Shown piece by piece: positions 53,991-63,963 of a DNA stretch of 64,000 nucleotides. Position numbers and translations under genes: made by a program. The notes below the pieces were generated by a model. It saw only the letters and a program-made list of their open reading frames with translations. It had not been told where the DNA came from and did not search any database. The DNA comes from Rhodobacterales bacterium. Lineage in GTDB: Bacteria > Pseudomonadota > Alphaproteobacteria > Rhizobiales > Stappiaceae. Location: assembly GCA_008107755.1 (NCBI GenBank), contig VIRH01000103.1:21930-85929 (forward strand), read 5' to 3'. Each line of letters starts with the position of its first letter. Positions within the stretch are counted from its first letter, which is position 1.

Positions 53991-55559
53991 TCACACCCGC
54001 TCCCCACAGTTCAGCTTTTTCAGAAACCTGGCAGCGCTCTCACGGTAATTCTGCCGCGTTTCCTCGTCCATCCGGCGCCACAAGGCATAAACCTGATTGA
54101 GGCGGGGATTGCCTGACAAATCGTCCTCGTTGCGCACCAGAAAGTCCCAATAGAGCGCGTTGAAGGGACAGGCCCCCTCCCCGGTCTTGGTCTTCACGTC
54201 GTAGGAACACGTTGCGCAATAGTCGGACATCCGGTTGATGTAGTTGCCGCTCGATGCGTATGGCTTGGACGCCAGAAGCCCTGCGTCGGCGAACTGGCTC
54301 ATGCCGAGCGTGTTGGGCAGTTCGACCCATTCATAGGCATCGGCATAGATCTCCAGATACCATTCATGGACCTGCCGAGGCTCGACGCCCGCGAGAAGCG
54401 CAAAGTTTCCGGTGATCATCAGCCGCTGGATATGATGCGCGTAGGCTTCCTCCAGCGTCTGCGAAATCGCCTCGGCCATGCAATTCATGTCCGTCGCGCC
54501 GGTCCAGTAGAAGTCCGGCAGGTCGGCCTCGGCGCCCAGGGCATTCTCATCGATATAGTCCGGCATCTTCAGCCAGTAGATCCCGCGCACATATTCGCGC
54601 CAGCCGAGGATCTGGCGAATGAACCCCTCCGCAGCGTTCAGCGGGGCCTTCTTGTCCTGAAACGCCGCCTCCACCCGTTTGCAGATCGTCATGGCATCCA
54701 GAAGACCGGCGTTCAGATAGACCGATAAGACGGAGTGAAACAGAAACTTCTCGCCGCTCAACATCGCGTCCTGGTAGGTGCCGAAATCCGCCAGGGCGTC
54801 CTCAAGAAACGCCTCCAGCGCCGCTTCCGCCTCATCGGCGGTGACCGCGAACCAGAAGGGCTCGAGATCACCGGGATGGTTCTTGAAGCGCGTCTCCACA
54901 AGCTTCAAGACGTCTTTGGTGATCCGGTCGGGCTCGAACCGTTTTAGCGCAGGCATGAAGAGATCGGGCTTTGCGGGCTTGCGGTTGTCCGCATCGAAAT
55001 TCCACTTGCCGCCGACCGGCTTTTCTTCGTCCATCAGGATGCCGGTGCGCTTGCGCATCTCCCGGTAGAAGTGCTCCATCCGCATCTGCTTTCTGCCGTC
55101 AGCCCATGCGCGGAACTCCGAAAGCGAACAGATGAACCGGCTGTCGGTCAGGATATCGACCGGGACGCCGGCAGCGTCCGGCCAGGCTTTCATATCCTCC
55201 AGAAGCCGCCACTCGCCGGGCTCTGTGACGACCACCCGCTCTGCGGACAGGCGCTTCACAGCCTTGCAGACCTCGCCGCGCAGGCTGCCTGCGTTCTCCG
55301 CCGCATCGAGGGGGACATAATCGACGCGCCAACCTGCGCTGCGCAGGGTCTCGGCGAAGTGACGCATGGCGGAAAAGACGAAGGCAATCTTCTTCTTGTG
55401 ATGGCGCACATAGGTTGCCTCCTCAGCAACTTCGGCCATCAGCACCCTGTCCCTTTCCGGATCCCCGCGCCGGAGGCTGGCAATGTCGGGGGTCAGTTGA
55501 TCGCCCAGGACCAGGATCAGGTTGCGGCAGTCATCTGTTCGTTTGTCAGGATCAGTCAT
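53991..55559 (-). CDS. Fe-S bacterial cryptochrome/photolyase (PhrB-like)
   Basis: Flavoprotein of the FeS-BCP family, the prokaryotic (6-4) photolyase group. The ATG at 55559 gives 522 residues opening MTDPDKRTDDCRNLILVLGD. Four Cys at about 360, 448, 451 and 464 match in spacing the [4Fe-4S] ligands known in Agrobacterium PhrB. QILGWREYVRGIYWLKMPDY and SGNYINRMSDYC are further family blocks. It may repair (6-4) photoproducts or act as a light sensor. The frame is open for 101 more codons upstream, without similarity. Confidence 0.92.
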   Translation of the reverse strand: MTDPDKRTDDCRNLILVLGDQLTPDIASLRRGDPERDRVLMAEVAEEATYVRHHKKKIAFVFSAMRHFAETLRSAGWRVDYVPLDAAENAGSLRGEVCKAVKRLSAERVVVTEPGEWRLLEDMKAWPDAAGVPVDILTDSRFICSLSEFRAWADGRKQMRMEHFYREMRKRTGILMDEEKPVGGKWNFDADNRKPAKPDLFMPALKRFEPDRITKDVLKLVETRFKNHPGDLEPFWFAVTADEAEAALEAFLEDALADFGTYQDAMLSGEKFLFHSVLSVYLNAGLLDAMTICKRVEAAFQDKKAPLNAAEGFIRQILGWREYVRGIYWLKMPDYIDENALGAEADLPDFYWTGATDMNCMAEAISQTLEEAYAHHIQRLMITGNFALLAGVEPRQVHEWYLEIYADAYEWVELPNTLGMSQFADAGLLASKPYASSGNYINRMSDYCATCSYDVKTKTGEGACPFNALYWDFLVRNEDDLSGNPRLNQVYALWRRMDEETRQNYRESAARFLKKLNCGERV

Positions 55560-55861
55560 GGCGCGGCGCCGGCCCTCGTCTCGTTGTCTCCCGCATACGC
55601 AGCCCGGCCGCTGCCCTATCACTTCCCCCGCCTTTTTTTGAGCAACGCCCGCACCATCCCGCTGACGTTGTCGGTCGCCCCTTGCCCCCATAAGGTCAAA
55701 ACGCCCAACGCTGCGCCGGTCGTCGCGCGACACCCGCCACGACAGTCCCATGATCGGGCATCCTTCCAGGTTTTCGAATCCAACCGCCCGCCTGAGGGTC
55801 CCACATGGAAGGAACGGCCCCGCCCCCGTTGCACTTCCCTGTCCAAAATCACAGAAAGCCA

Positions 55862-55890
55862 TTGCCGAGCGTTTACGGATCTAGTATCAG
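55862..55890 (+). promoter_or_regulatory. Putative promoter of tRNA-Arg
   Basis: TTGCCG and TATCAG with a 17-base spacer, about 40 bases upstream of the tRNA 5' end. Confidence 0.6.
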
Positions 55891-55896
55891 GACCCT

Positions 55897-57548
<1,652 letters not shown>

Positions 57549-57552
<4 letters not shown>

Positions 57553-57917
57553 CTTTCTGCAGATTGGCCGTCTGGGCCATCCGCCAACTTCTCAAATTCC
57601 TTCTGAATACCTTTATCTGTATCGTTTTTATTATCGATCATGTCTTCATTTTCTTCAATAATATTTAGGTCGAATTCCTCAATGACTTGCTGCATCGGAT
57701 GAATTCCAAAGCCAAGGTCGACAAATTGTAGTAATATTGACCATATCGTTTCCAGGAACTCTTGTTTCTGGTCATCGCTGATCGACGGATCATCGAGAAA
57801 ATGCATATACTTCTCGAAATCAACTTGGAGAACATTGCTGTGCTCGCCCTTTGCGTCACCCGCCTTCGCAAAGGATTCTCGGACAGAGAAGCTGCCTGAC
57901 TTGGTTTCGTCCTTCAT
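57549..57917 (-). CDS. Small acidic protein encoded ahead of the recombinase
   Basis: Protein of 122 residues, function unknown, acidic towards its C terminus. The central block [20 protein letters not shown], then [15 protein letters not shown], looks like a conserved helical pair. The ATG at 57917 has GAAGGG 7 bases upstream. The ATGA overlap with the recombinase indicates coupled translation. Similar small ORFs seem to travel with serine recombinases in Alphaproteobacteria (from memory, not checked), so a recombination accessory role is possible. Confidence 0.7.
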
Positions 57918-58010
57918 GAGTTTACCCTTCCCCAATTGTCCATTTTCAACCGAGCCCTTAGCCAAGGCCGCAAATTTCCTGTCCCTTCCGTTCATCCAGA
58001 AGGGCTGCAT

Positions 58011-58173
58011 TTCGAATACGAAAGGCTGGAAAGTTGAATTTCATCTACTCTATCAATAGTGGAGTAGATATTATGTATATATACTTTAAGTTTAACATAA
58101 CAACTTTCGAAGTTGCAATGCTGTTCGATGATTTTCTGTAAAGTATTTGAAATTTGCATTGAGCTCTCCTTTG
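58011..58173. other. AT-rich regulatory gap with an inverted repeat
   Basis: Lies between the ATPase gene and the small-protein/recombinase pair, all on the minus strand. It contains ATCTACTC/GAGTAGAT at 58043-58069, 8-bp perfect arms with an 11-base spacer, a plausible operator of the recombinase operon. Confidence 0.5.
58043..58069. promoter_or_regulatory. Inverted-repeat operator candidate of the recombinase operon
   Basis: The perfect arms ATCTACTC and GAGTAGAT lie about 130 bases upstream of the small acidic protein gene. The XRE regulator of the element is a possible ligand, by inference only. Confidence 0.4.
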
Positions 58174-60105
58174 TTATCTCGCCCAGATAATGGCGGGACA
58201 TCCACCCGGAACGCGTTTTTCGATAGGGCGGGTGAGTAGCGGTGGGCCGATATAGCGACAGAAGCTGCCCGACCTGGTGTAATCGGTGAGAATATGGGGC
58301 CAGCCCAAAATGTTGATGCACAGGATGGATGCGCAAATCAGGATCGTTGCTCCGCTCGGTAGCAAGTAGCCGGAGATAGCGAGTAGTGGGCCGAGCAGCG
58401 GCTGTTTTTGTGTTTTGAGTGGGCGGTTGCCTCGACGTGTCGCTTTCGCTCTGCCATGTCGGATGCGCATCTTGAGTTCGCCGATAAAGGCCTTCCCGCC
58501 ATTGAGTGGATTAGGCTTTACCTGCATGCACCATGGCTGAACCTCTTGGTAGCCAACCTTGAGGGCGCGGATAGGGGGCAGGTTTTTGACGAAAATTATC
58601 TGCTCATCTTCGGGTAATTCCCGAACCTGATTGTGCGTGAGCAGGGGCTTGACGGTTGTTCCGATATTCAGGCTTGGCAGGGCAAAGAAGTCGTTTCCCA
58701 AGCCAAAGCTCTTCGTTGATATTTCCTGATCTCCAAGTGCACGGCTAACAAGCTGCGCCGTCTCCAGAGAGGAGACACCGAAAAACTGCTTCACGTCTGT
58801 TTGGCTAAGGATTGTAGCAAGAGCATCGCGACCATAAACGCGAGCAATCTCTTGTAATTCCTGCACCACCATCCAGCAGCGAATTCCATAACCGCCAAGG
58901 GCAGTGAGTGCATTGGGCAGGCCGCTAAGGTGGTAGTTGGTGAACTCGTCCAGGATGAAATGAACAGGGATACTGTTGTCTTCACGCACCAGTTCTTTGA
59001 GCGCGGCCCAGACTAGAAGGCCGATCCATGGCGCAAACACGTCCATGCGGGAATAGTCGCAAACGAGAAAGAGCGTAATCTTTCGCGTCTTTAGATCGCG
59101 GAAACGAAAATTGCAGCCTTCCATCGAAGGTGCGAGACGACCGGACGGGCCGAAGGGAACAAGACATTGAACGGCTCCTTCCCTGAAGGATTCATGTTGT
59201 TTTGGATTCTCGTCCCATGTGCCTCTGACGTTGGCAGCAAGCGTACTCAGCTCTCCACCCAGAATGTCGTTATCAATTGCGTCGTCCAACAGAGATCGCA
59301 GCAGGTCATTATTACCAAGCACTTCATAGGCTCGAGGCAACGTGGCTTCTTCCTCTCCCCGCAAAGCGGCAAGACCTGCAATTGTGAATCCGGTCAACTT
59401 TCGTGTCCCGTTTGGCCAGAAAGGATCGCGGTCTCCACCAAGCGCAGGAGGGCAAAGCTGAAGCGTCATTGACCGTGTGTCGGCCAAGGCATCTTCCGGA
59501 TTGTTCTTCAGATCGTCGAGGATGATCTGGACCGGATTGTAGGGCACATTGCCGAGGGCAAATTTGTGCGCCGGATTGAGCGCGATCACCTCATGACCAT
59601 GCTGCTCACGGATTAAATCAGCCGTCTGATAAAGCAGCTCTCCTTTCATATCTGCGACAACGCGGCTTGCTCCAAGATCTTGGCAAAGAGCCGGCATTAC
59701 AAAGCTGGTGGTCTTCCCCTTTCGTGCTGGCGCGCAAACCAGGCCGTGGACGCCATTTTCAATGAAGAGCGGCTGTCCCTCCAAAATACCGAGGAACAAC
59801 CCTTTTGTTTTTGTCAGTCCCGCCTTGGCGGCTTCGCGTGCTGTGAGCCAGCTTGCCGAAGACTCTGAGCGTTTGGGGCGATGCGCCTGAAAGGTGCGTT
59901 TGGCCATCGAAATGGTGGCAACGACCTGGCGGCTTAGATTGTAAGTCCCGGTTAAGGCGATAAAGGCTACGAAGCCCCACATCAGGTGCTGCCAGTCCGG
60001 TCCGTCTGGCATCCCGCGCACATAGGGCCATGTTTCTTTTAGGGCGAAACACAGACCCACAAGGATCAGGATTTTAACAAGCGGACCGGAGTTCCCGTAG
60101 GGCAT
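58174..60105 (-). CDS. VirD4/TraG-family ATPase (coupling-protein-like)
   Basis: Type IV coupling-protein-like ATPase of 643 residues. Two N-terminal membrane helices (VKILILVGLCFALKETW; LMWGFVAFIALTGTYNL) precede the motor domain. Walker A is CAPARKGKTTSFVMP near residue 130. Walker B is VHFILDEFTN near 385. The C terminus is unusual, with a second hydrophobic segment at about 570-601 and a further 40 residues. In conjugation such proteins pass a relaxase-DNA complex to a secretion channel. No relaxase or channel gene is visible nearby. The start at 60105 follows the upstream gene by 14 bases. Confidence 0.88.
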   Translation of the reverse strand: MPYGNSGPLVKILILVGLCFALKETWPYVRGMPDGPDWQHLMWGFVAFIALTGTYNLSRQVVATISMAKRTFQAHRPKRSESSASWLTAREAAKAGLTKTKGLFLGILEGQPLFIENGVHGLVCAPARKGKTTSFVMPALCQDLGASRVVADMKGELLYQTADLIREQHGHEVIALNPAHKFALGNVPYNPVQIILDDLKNNPEDALADTRSMTLQLCPPALGGDRDPFWPNGTRKLTGFTIAGLAALRGEEEATLPRAYEVLGNNDLLRSLLDDAIDNDILGGELSTLAANVRGTWDENPKQHESFREGAVQCLVPFGPSGRLAPSMEGCNFRFRDLKTRKITLFLVCDYSRMDVFAPWIGLLVWAALKELVREDNSIPVHFILDEFTNYHLSGLPNALTALGGYGIRCWMVVQELQEIARVYGRDALATILSQTDVKQFFGVSSLETAQLVSRALGDQEISTKSFGLGNDFFALPSLNIGTTVKPLLTHNQVRELPEDEQIIFVKNLPPIRALKVGYQEVQPWCMQVKPNPLNGGKAFIGELKMRIRHGRAKATRRGNRPLKTQKQPLLGPLLAISGYLLPSGATILICASILCINILGWPHILTDYTRSGSFCRYIGPPLLTRPIEKRVPGGCPAIIWAR

Positions 60106-60119
60106 GGCTTTCAAGCCCC

Positions 60120-61445
60120 TTAGCGGTTCAGAACAGCGAGTGGATCGATGGTAATCCAGTGTCCGCCACGGGTTGAAGAATTCCCCCGGTTGCCACTTTC
60201 CGCCCGCATGTGGAAGTCTTGCTCCCATACGCCGTCTTGGCTTTCCAGCCAAATACGTACCGCACCCTTCGGTCCACCCGGCACTTTGCCGGAGTGAAAA
60301 TTCACCCTGATTTCCAGATCCTGGGCATTCACGGGCTCGTTGAACTCGATAAATTCATAGGACAGTGCGTCCTTAGTGGATGACCTCCAATCTTTGAAGA
60401 ACGAGCCCAGCTTCGAGCGCTTATTGGCATAGTAGAGAGGTCTCTCCTCGCTTTTGTGCCGCACGTACAAATCAAGGTCGCATGTGCAATCCCAGCGTAC
60501 GCCGACCTTCAAACGGCCCTTCGTGTTCAATGCTGATGCGGTATTGACCGGAATGTCCGTCCCAAGGAATCTGCCACCCTGATTGGCTGCGAGGCGTTTT
60601 TGCGGCTGGGCTGCTTTCGCGTTTGGACGATCATCATCCTTGCGCGATTGCTTGGCCTCCAAGAGCCGGATCATCACAGGCTCTTTTTCTTCCGGATTCA
60701 GAAGAAATTCGCGCTGTGGATCGCTCTTGTCGAGAAACCGCAGAATGCAGGTTTTCGTATCACGGGTGAAGGTGGCTAATGTTCCACCTAATCCTGCAAT
60801 GTAGAGGGACCATGCCCGCTCGACATGTTCCTCATATTCGAGGCTCTGAAGATTGTTGTCGGCAACACAGAAGTGGAGTTTCACATCGCGGTAGTGGTTG
60901 GCACGATCCGCGACGCCATAGGGTGAGGTAAAACCATCTACTGTGAAATGCCCATCATTGGGATAAACAGCGCCTCTCATGGAGAAGCCCTGCTGCCGGG
61001 GATCGTGCTGGATGGCCGAACCGAACACGATCATATGGACGGGCTCTCCCGGATAGGCAGCCCTGATCGTGTCACCGAAATACCGGTAGAAACTCAGAAG
61101 ATCATTCGCATCGCTGACGGAAGAGGCCGTTTCTAGCTTGGCCTGATAGGTGGCAATTGGGCGGAAATTTTTCTTCAGATAATTGAAGCGGAATTTTGCG
61201 CTGTTGAAGCGGTTCTCCGAAGGAATGGCGATATCGGCAATGCGCTCACGCGCCGTTCCGTCCAGGACAATCACCCGGTCATTCGGCGTAAGATCAGCGC
61301 TAGCCAGCTTGGCGAGCGTACTACCAAGCTTCTCAGTGCCTTCGCCGTGATGGTCGGTGGCGACAACGGCGTAGATATCAGCCTTTGCGGATATGGGTGC
61401 AGCCATGCAGGCTGAAATGGCTGCGACTTTCAGAATGGTGTTCAT
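60120..61445 (-). CDS. Exported protein with vWA-like and C-terminal beta domains
   Basis: Protein of 441 residues with a signal peptide (MNTILKVAAISACMAAPISA, cleavage near AKA). The N-terminal half resembles a von Willebrand A-like fold (IYAVVATDHHGEGTEKL, VIVLDGT, VHMIVFGSAIQ). The C-terminal domain, starting LKVGVRWDCTCDLDLYVRH, resembles DUF2135-type sandwiches with a DLDLYV core. AGGAG lies 6 bases before the ATG. Function is unknown; the gene lies between the ATPase and the membrane protein with minimal gaps, so they probably act together. Confidence 0.7.
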   Translation of the reverse strand: MNTILKVAAISACMAAPISAKADIYAVVATDHHGEGTEKLGSTLAKLASADLTPNDRVIVLDGTARERIADIAIPSENRFNSAKFRFNYLKKNFRPIATYQAKLETASSVSDANDLLSFYRYFGDTIRAAYPGEPVHMIVFGSAIQHDPRQQGFSMRGAVYPNDGHFTVDGFTSPYGVADRANHYRDVKLHFCVADNNLQSLEYEEHVERAWSLYIAGLGGTLATFTRDTKTCILRFLDKSDPQREFLLNPEEKEPVMIRLLEAKQSRKDDDRPNAKAAQPQKRLAANQGGRFLGTDIPVNTASALNTKGRLKVGVRWDCTCDLDLYVRHKSEERPLYYANKRSKLGSFFKDWRSSTKDALSYEFIEFNEPVNAQDLEIRVNFHSGKVPGGPKGAVRIWLESQDGVWEQDFHMRAESGNRGNSSTRGGHWITIDPLAVLNR

Positions 61446-61461
61446 CTTCGTCTCCTTCATT

Positions 61462-62580
61462 TCAGTGCAGGGGATTGGCAGGTGATTGCGCTTCTTTTGC
61501 CGCAACGCGTGCCTGAATGGCCGCCGCATTGGCGCGTTCTTCCAGTAGCGCCATCGCGGCTTGTTCGGCGCGAAGTGCAGCCAGGCAAATTGCAGCAAAA
61601 CTTCTCTTGGCTGCCGCATACGCCGTCAGTTGTTTTGCAATCGCAGCTTGCTCGATGAGAAGAGGCGCGTTCATAAGTGCGAGCATGTTCACAGATGCGC
61701 GGGACATCCTGCTTGCAGCGGTTTCACGCGGTTCTGTCTTGCGGCTGTCGCGATCCATACGGAACAAAGCGATCTTGAGGAGCGCCCCCAACAAGATCTC
61801 CCCGCAAAGCTGAAGCGTGATGTGGAACGGGTAGAAATCAAATCCCGGATCAACAGACAGATCGCTCAGATCGGTTGCTTCCGAATAGGCTGGGCCGAAG
61901 GTCGCGATCCAGGCAGCGGATACGAGAAGGCACAACAAAAAGAGCGCCCCCTTATAGCTCGCCTTGCAGCGCTCGCATTTGATCCACTGCCAGGCTTGAG
62001 CGATCACGACCATGATCGTGACGGGCACGAAAGCGAAGAGATACACGATGGCCGGATAGTCATAGGCCAGAGGAACTTTGTCGCTGCCCAAAATCACATT
62101 GGACAGCGTTGCGCCCATGACGATCACGCCAACGACAATCAAAACGCCATGAAGGATTTGGTGCAGCGTGAAGATTTTGGCGTGGTGGTATTTGGACTCT
62201 TTGACCGCGACCTCTTCGAAGCGCGGTTCTTGTTCGCCTTCCTGGCGTGCCTGCACCGCAGCGAGGTCATTCGCTTTGATCTCGGATGCCAGAGATGCCT
62301 TGCGCATCTCCAGCCCCTCGACATCGATGGGATTGAGCGCGGTGAAATCAGCATCCGCTTTTTCTTCAACCTGCTCTTGAGCATCATCAAGGGGAGCTGC
62401 GCCTTTGATGAACTCATGATCGACAGACGGGATGATGAATCCCGTCGGGTATTTTATCTGCATGACTTCATCAGTCACTATTTGCTGATTGCCGAGCGCG
62501 ATCAGCCCGTGCGTCCAGTTCAATTCGGCTTCGGAAGAGTGGGGTAGTTCCGCGTTTGGCGGTTTCATATGCGCAGTCAT
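61462..62580 (-). CDS. Four-helix inner-membrane protein of the ATPase cassette
   Basis: Unrecognised protein of 372 residues. A soluble N-terminal region of about 140 residues precedes four predicted membrane helices at about 143-163, 175-198, 210-230 and 252-273. A cytoplasmic Ala-rich helical tail follows. A CERCKASYKG stretch lies between helices 2 and 3. AGGAG stands 8 bases before the ATG. It is the first gene of a three-gene run with the exported protein and the VirD4-like ATPase. Confidence 0.65.
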   Translation of the reverse strand: MTAHMKPPNAELPHSSEAELNWTHGLIALGNQQIVTDEVMQIKYPTGFIIPSVDHEFIKGAAPLDDAQEQVEEKADADFTALNPIDVEGLEMRKASLASEIKANDLAAVQARQEGEQEPRFEEVAVKESKYHHAKIFTLHQILHGVLIVVGVIVMGATLSNVILGSDKVPLAYDYPAIVYLFAFVPVTIMVVIAQAWQWIKCERCKASYKGALFLLCLLVSAAWIATFGPAYSEATDLSDLSVDPGFDFYPFHITLQLCGEILLGALLKIALFRMDRDSRKTEPRETAASRMSRASVNMLALMNAPLLIEQAAIAKQLTAYAAAKRSFAAICLAALRAEQAAMALLEERANAAAIQARVAAKEAQSPANPLH

Positions 62581-62774
62581 AGCGAGTCTCCTCGTATCTG
62601 GGAGAGCTTGGCCATGTAGAAGGCACACCTCCCCGGTTGACCGCCGACGGGTCAGGTCGAAGGCCTTAGCGAAAGACAAGGCTGTGGTGTTCGCAGAAAT
62701 GACTTCTGCGCTATCTGTCAGCCGATTTGGATTTAGGTTTGCAATTCAGCTCATCCGGAGCTGAGCGGGGCAGG

Positions 62775-62797
62775 CCTGCATAGCCTGACTATGCAGG
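62775..62797. promoter_or_regulatory. 9-bp inverted repeat upstream of the membrane protein gene
   Basis: CCTGCATAG-CCTGA-CTATGCAGG is a perfect repeat. A second, imperfect one, GGGTACA/TGTTCCC, lies at 62804-62821. Both sit between the XRE gene and the cassette it precedes. They may be operators or a terminator hairpin of the XRE gene. Confidence 0.45.
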
Positions 62798-62828
62798 TAG
62801 TATGGGTACAAATATGTTCCCAGTCAAT

Positions 62829-63608
62829 CTACTCTGAGGGATTTTTGGGAACGAGTTGAATTCGCACATCAAATCCTAACTCATTCAAAATCTCAGTCGA
62901 TTTATCGAGCGAGGAGGTGCCGTTTTCAACCCGTTTAATATCGGTGTGGCTCGTATGCGCAGCTTCCGCAGCAGCTCGTTGAGTTAGCTTGTTGGCTTTT
63001 CGTACGAGCTTGAGAGCTTCTGCCAAGTCTGTGCGATTGAGGCTGCCCTCGAAGATTGGTCTTAGTGCTTCAATATTATCGGGTGTGTCTTCTTCCAATT
63101 GCGGTGGCGCTGTGGGTCGCGCCTCAAATTTATCTAAATATAGTACGCCCAAATGATCAAGTGCATTTAAAAACCCATATTCATTTATTTCGTTAACAAA
63201 TATATTATACTTCTCTATGCTAATATTTGAAATAAAATCTTTTACAGCATCGTAATATTGTATTTTATCTAGTCCCGATCTTCCGATTGCAATGAAGATT
63301 TTGGCCTCTAGTTTGTCTCTTAGCTTCGACAGCTCATCATTTAATTGCCTTTCTTGTAATTCTTTAAGGTGTTCAAATTTTCTTGCTACATCTTCTTTTT
63401 CGGCTTTTTTTGTCTTTTGGGGCCTAAGATTAGAAGGTCTTTTTTTGGCAAGGTCTTCAGTCGCCATTCGTTTCGCAAGTTTCTGAAGGTCTAATATCCT
63501 TTTTTCTTCTCTTTCAAAAAAAATATCTACTTGGTCTGAGACCTCAATAAAGACTCGATCAGCATAACCGATTTTTTGGGCTTTTTCTTTTCCATCTTTA
63601 CCGGGCAT
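62829..63608 (-). CDS. XRE-family regulator with long coiled N terminus
   Basis: Protein of 259 residues with a C-terminal helix-turn-helix (LAEALKLVRKANKLTQRAAA through HTSHTDIKRVENG). The N-terminal 110 residues are charged and probably helical (KRILDLQKLAKRMATEDL; KFEHLKELQERQLNDELSKL). Its DNA is strikingly AT-rich relative to both chromosome and neighbouring cassette, a sign of separate acquisition. The position suggests control of the cassette downstream. No adjacent toxin gene is seen, so an antitoxin role is unsupported. Confidence 0.72.
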   Translation of the reverse strand: MPGKDGKEKAQKIGYADRVFIEVSDQVDIFFEREEKRILDLQKLAKRMATEDLAKKRPSNLRPQKTKKAEKEDVARKFEHLKELQERQLNDELSKLRDKLEAKIFIAIGRSGLDKIQYYDAVKDFISNISIEKYNIFVNEINEYGFLNALDHLGVLYLDKFEARPTAPPQLEEDTPDNIEALRPIFEGSLNRTDLAEALKLVRKANKLTQRAAAEAAHTSHTDIKRVENGTSSLDKSTEILNELGFDVRIQLVPKNPSE

Positions 63609-63954
63609 TGTTGTCTCTTTATCTCAAGTAAGTAATCGCAGCATGACCCGCAATAGTAGTGAGGCCGCTTTAGCTGGCAGTGTGACCCGCTGCAAATTAT
63701 TCTTCATTATTGTGTAACTAGAGCCTGCATGGTTTAGGTTTGTGCTCTAGCTTCACATCGTTCTTCCGTTCCTCTTGCTCTACATTTTCAACTAAGCCTA
63801 TCGCCAAAACAAGGGTCCTGTAGTTGTCTGGTAAATTGCTGGTCGGTAACACATAGTTTGTCAGTGGCCTAGTTGTGAGTTCTGAGAAGGTTGTTCATCC
63901 TGTTTGAAAGCCTGAAGGTGTTTGCGACCAAACATTCACCGGAAGGTTTCAAGG
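63609..63954. other. Noncoding gap before the IS481-type element
   Basis: Holds the XRE gene's upstream region, an inverted repeat CTAGAGC/GCTCTAG (63718-63750) and the left part of the insertion sequence. The exact left end of the element could not be fixed; TGT near 63859 or 63874 are candidates. Confidence 0.45.
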
Positions 63955-63963
63955 ATGAACAAC
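63890..63963 (+). promoter_or_regulatory. Hairpin overlapping the transposase start
   Basis: GTTGTTCATCC (63890-63900) is the exact reverse complement of GGATGAACAAC (63953-63963), which includes the transposase ATG. Inner arms (TTGAAAGCC/GGTTTCAA; GTGTTTG/CAAACAT) extend the structure. In a read-through transcript the start codon would be paired. Confidence 0.55.

Noticed and set aside
62829..63608. Antitoxin of a toxin-antitoxin pair
   Set aside because: The helix-turn-helix is real, but no small toxin gene is adjacent on either side in the window.
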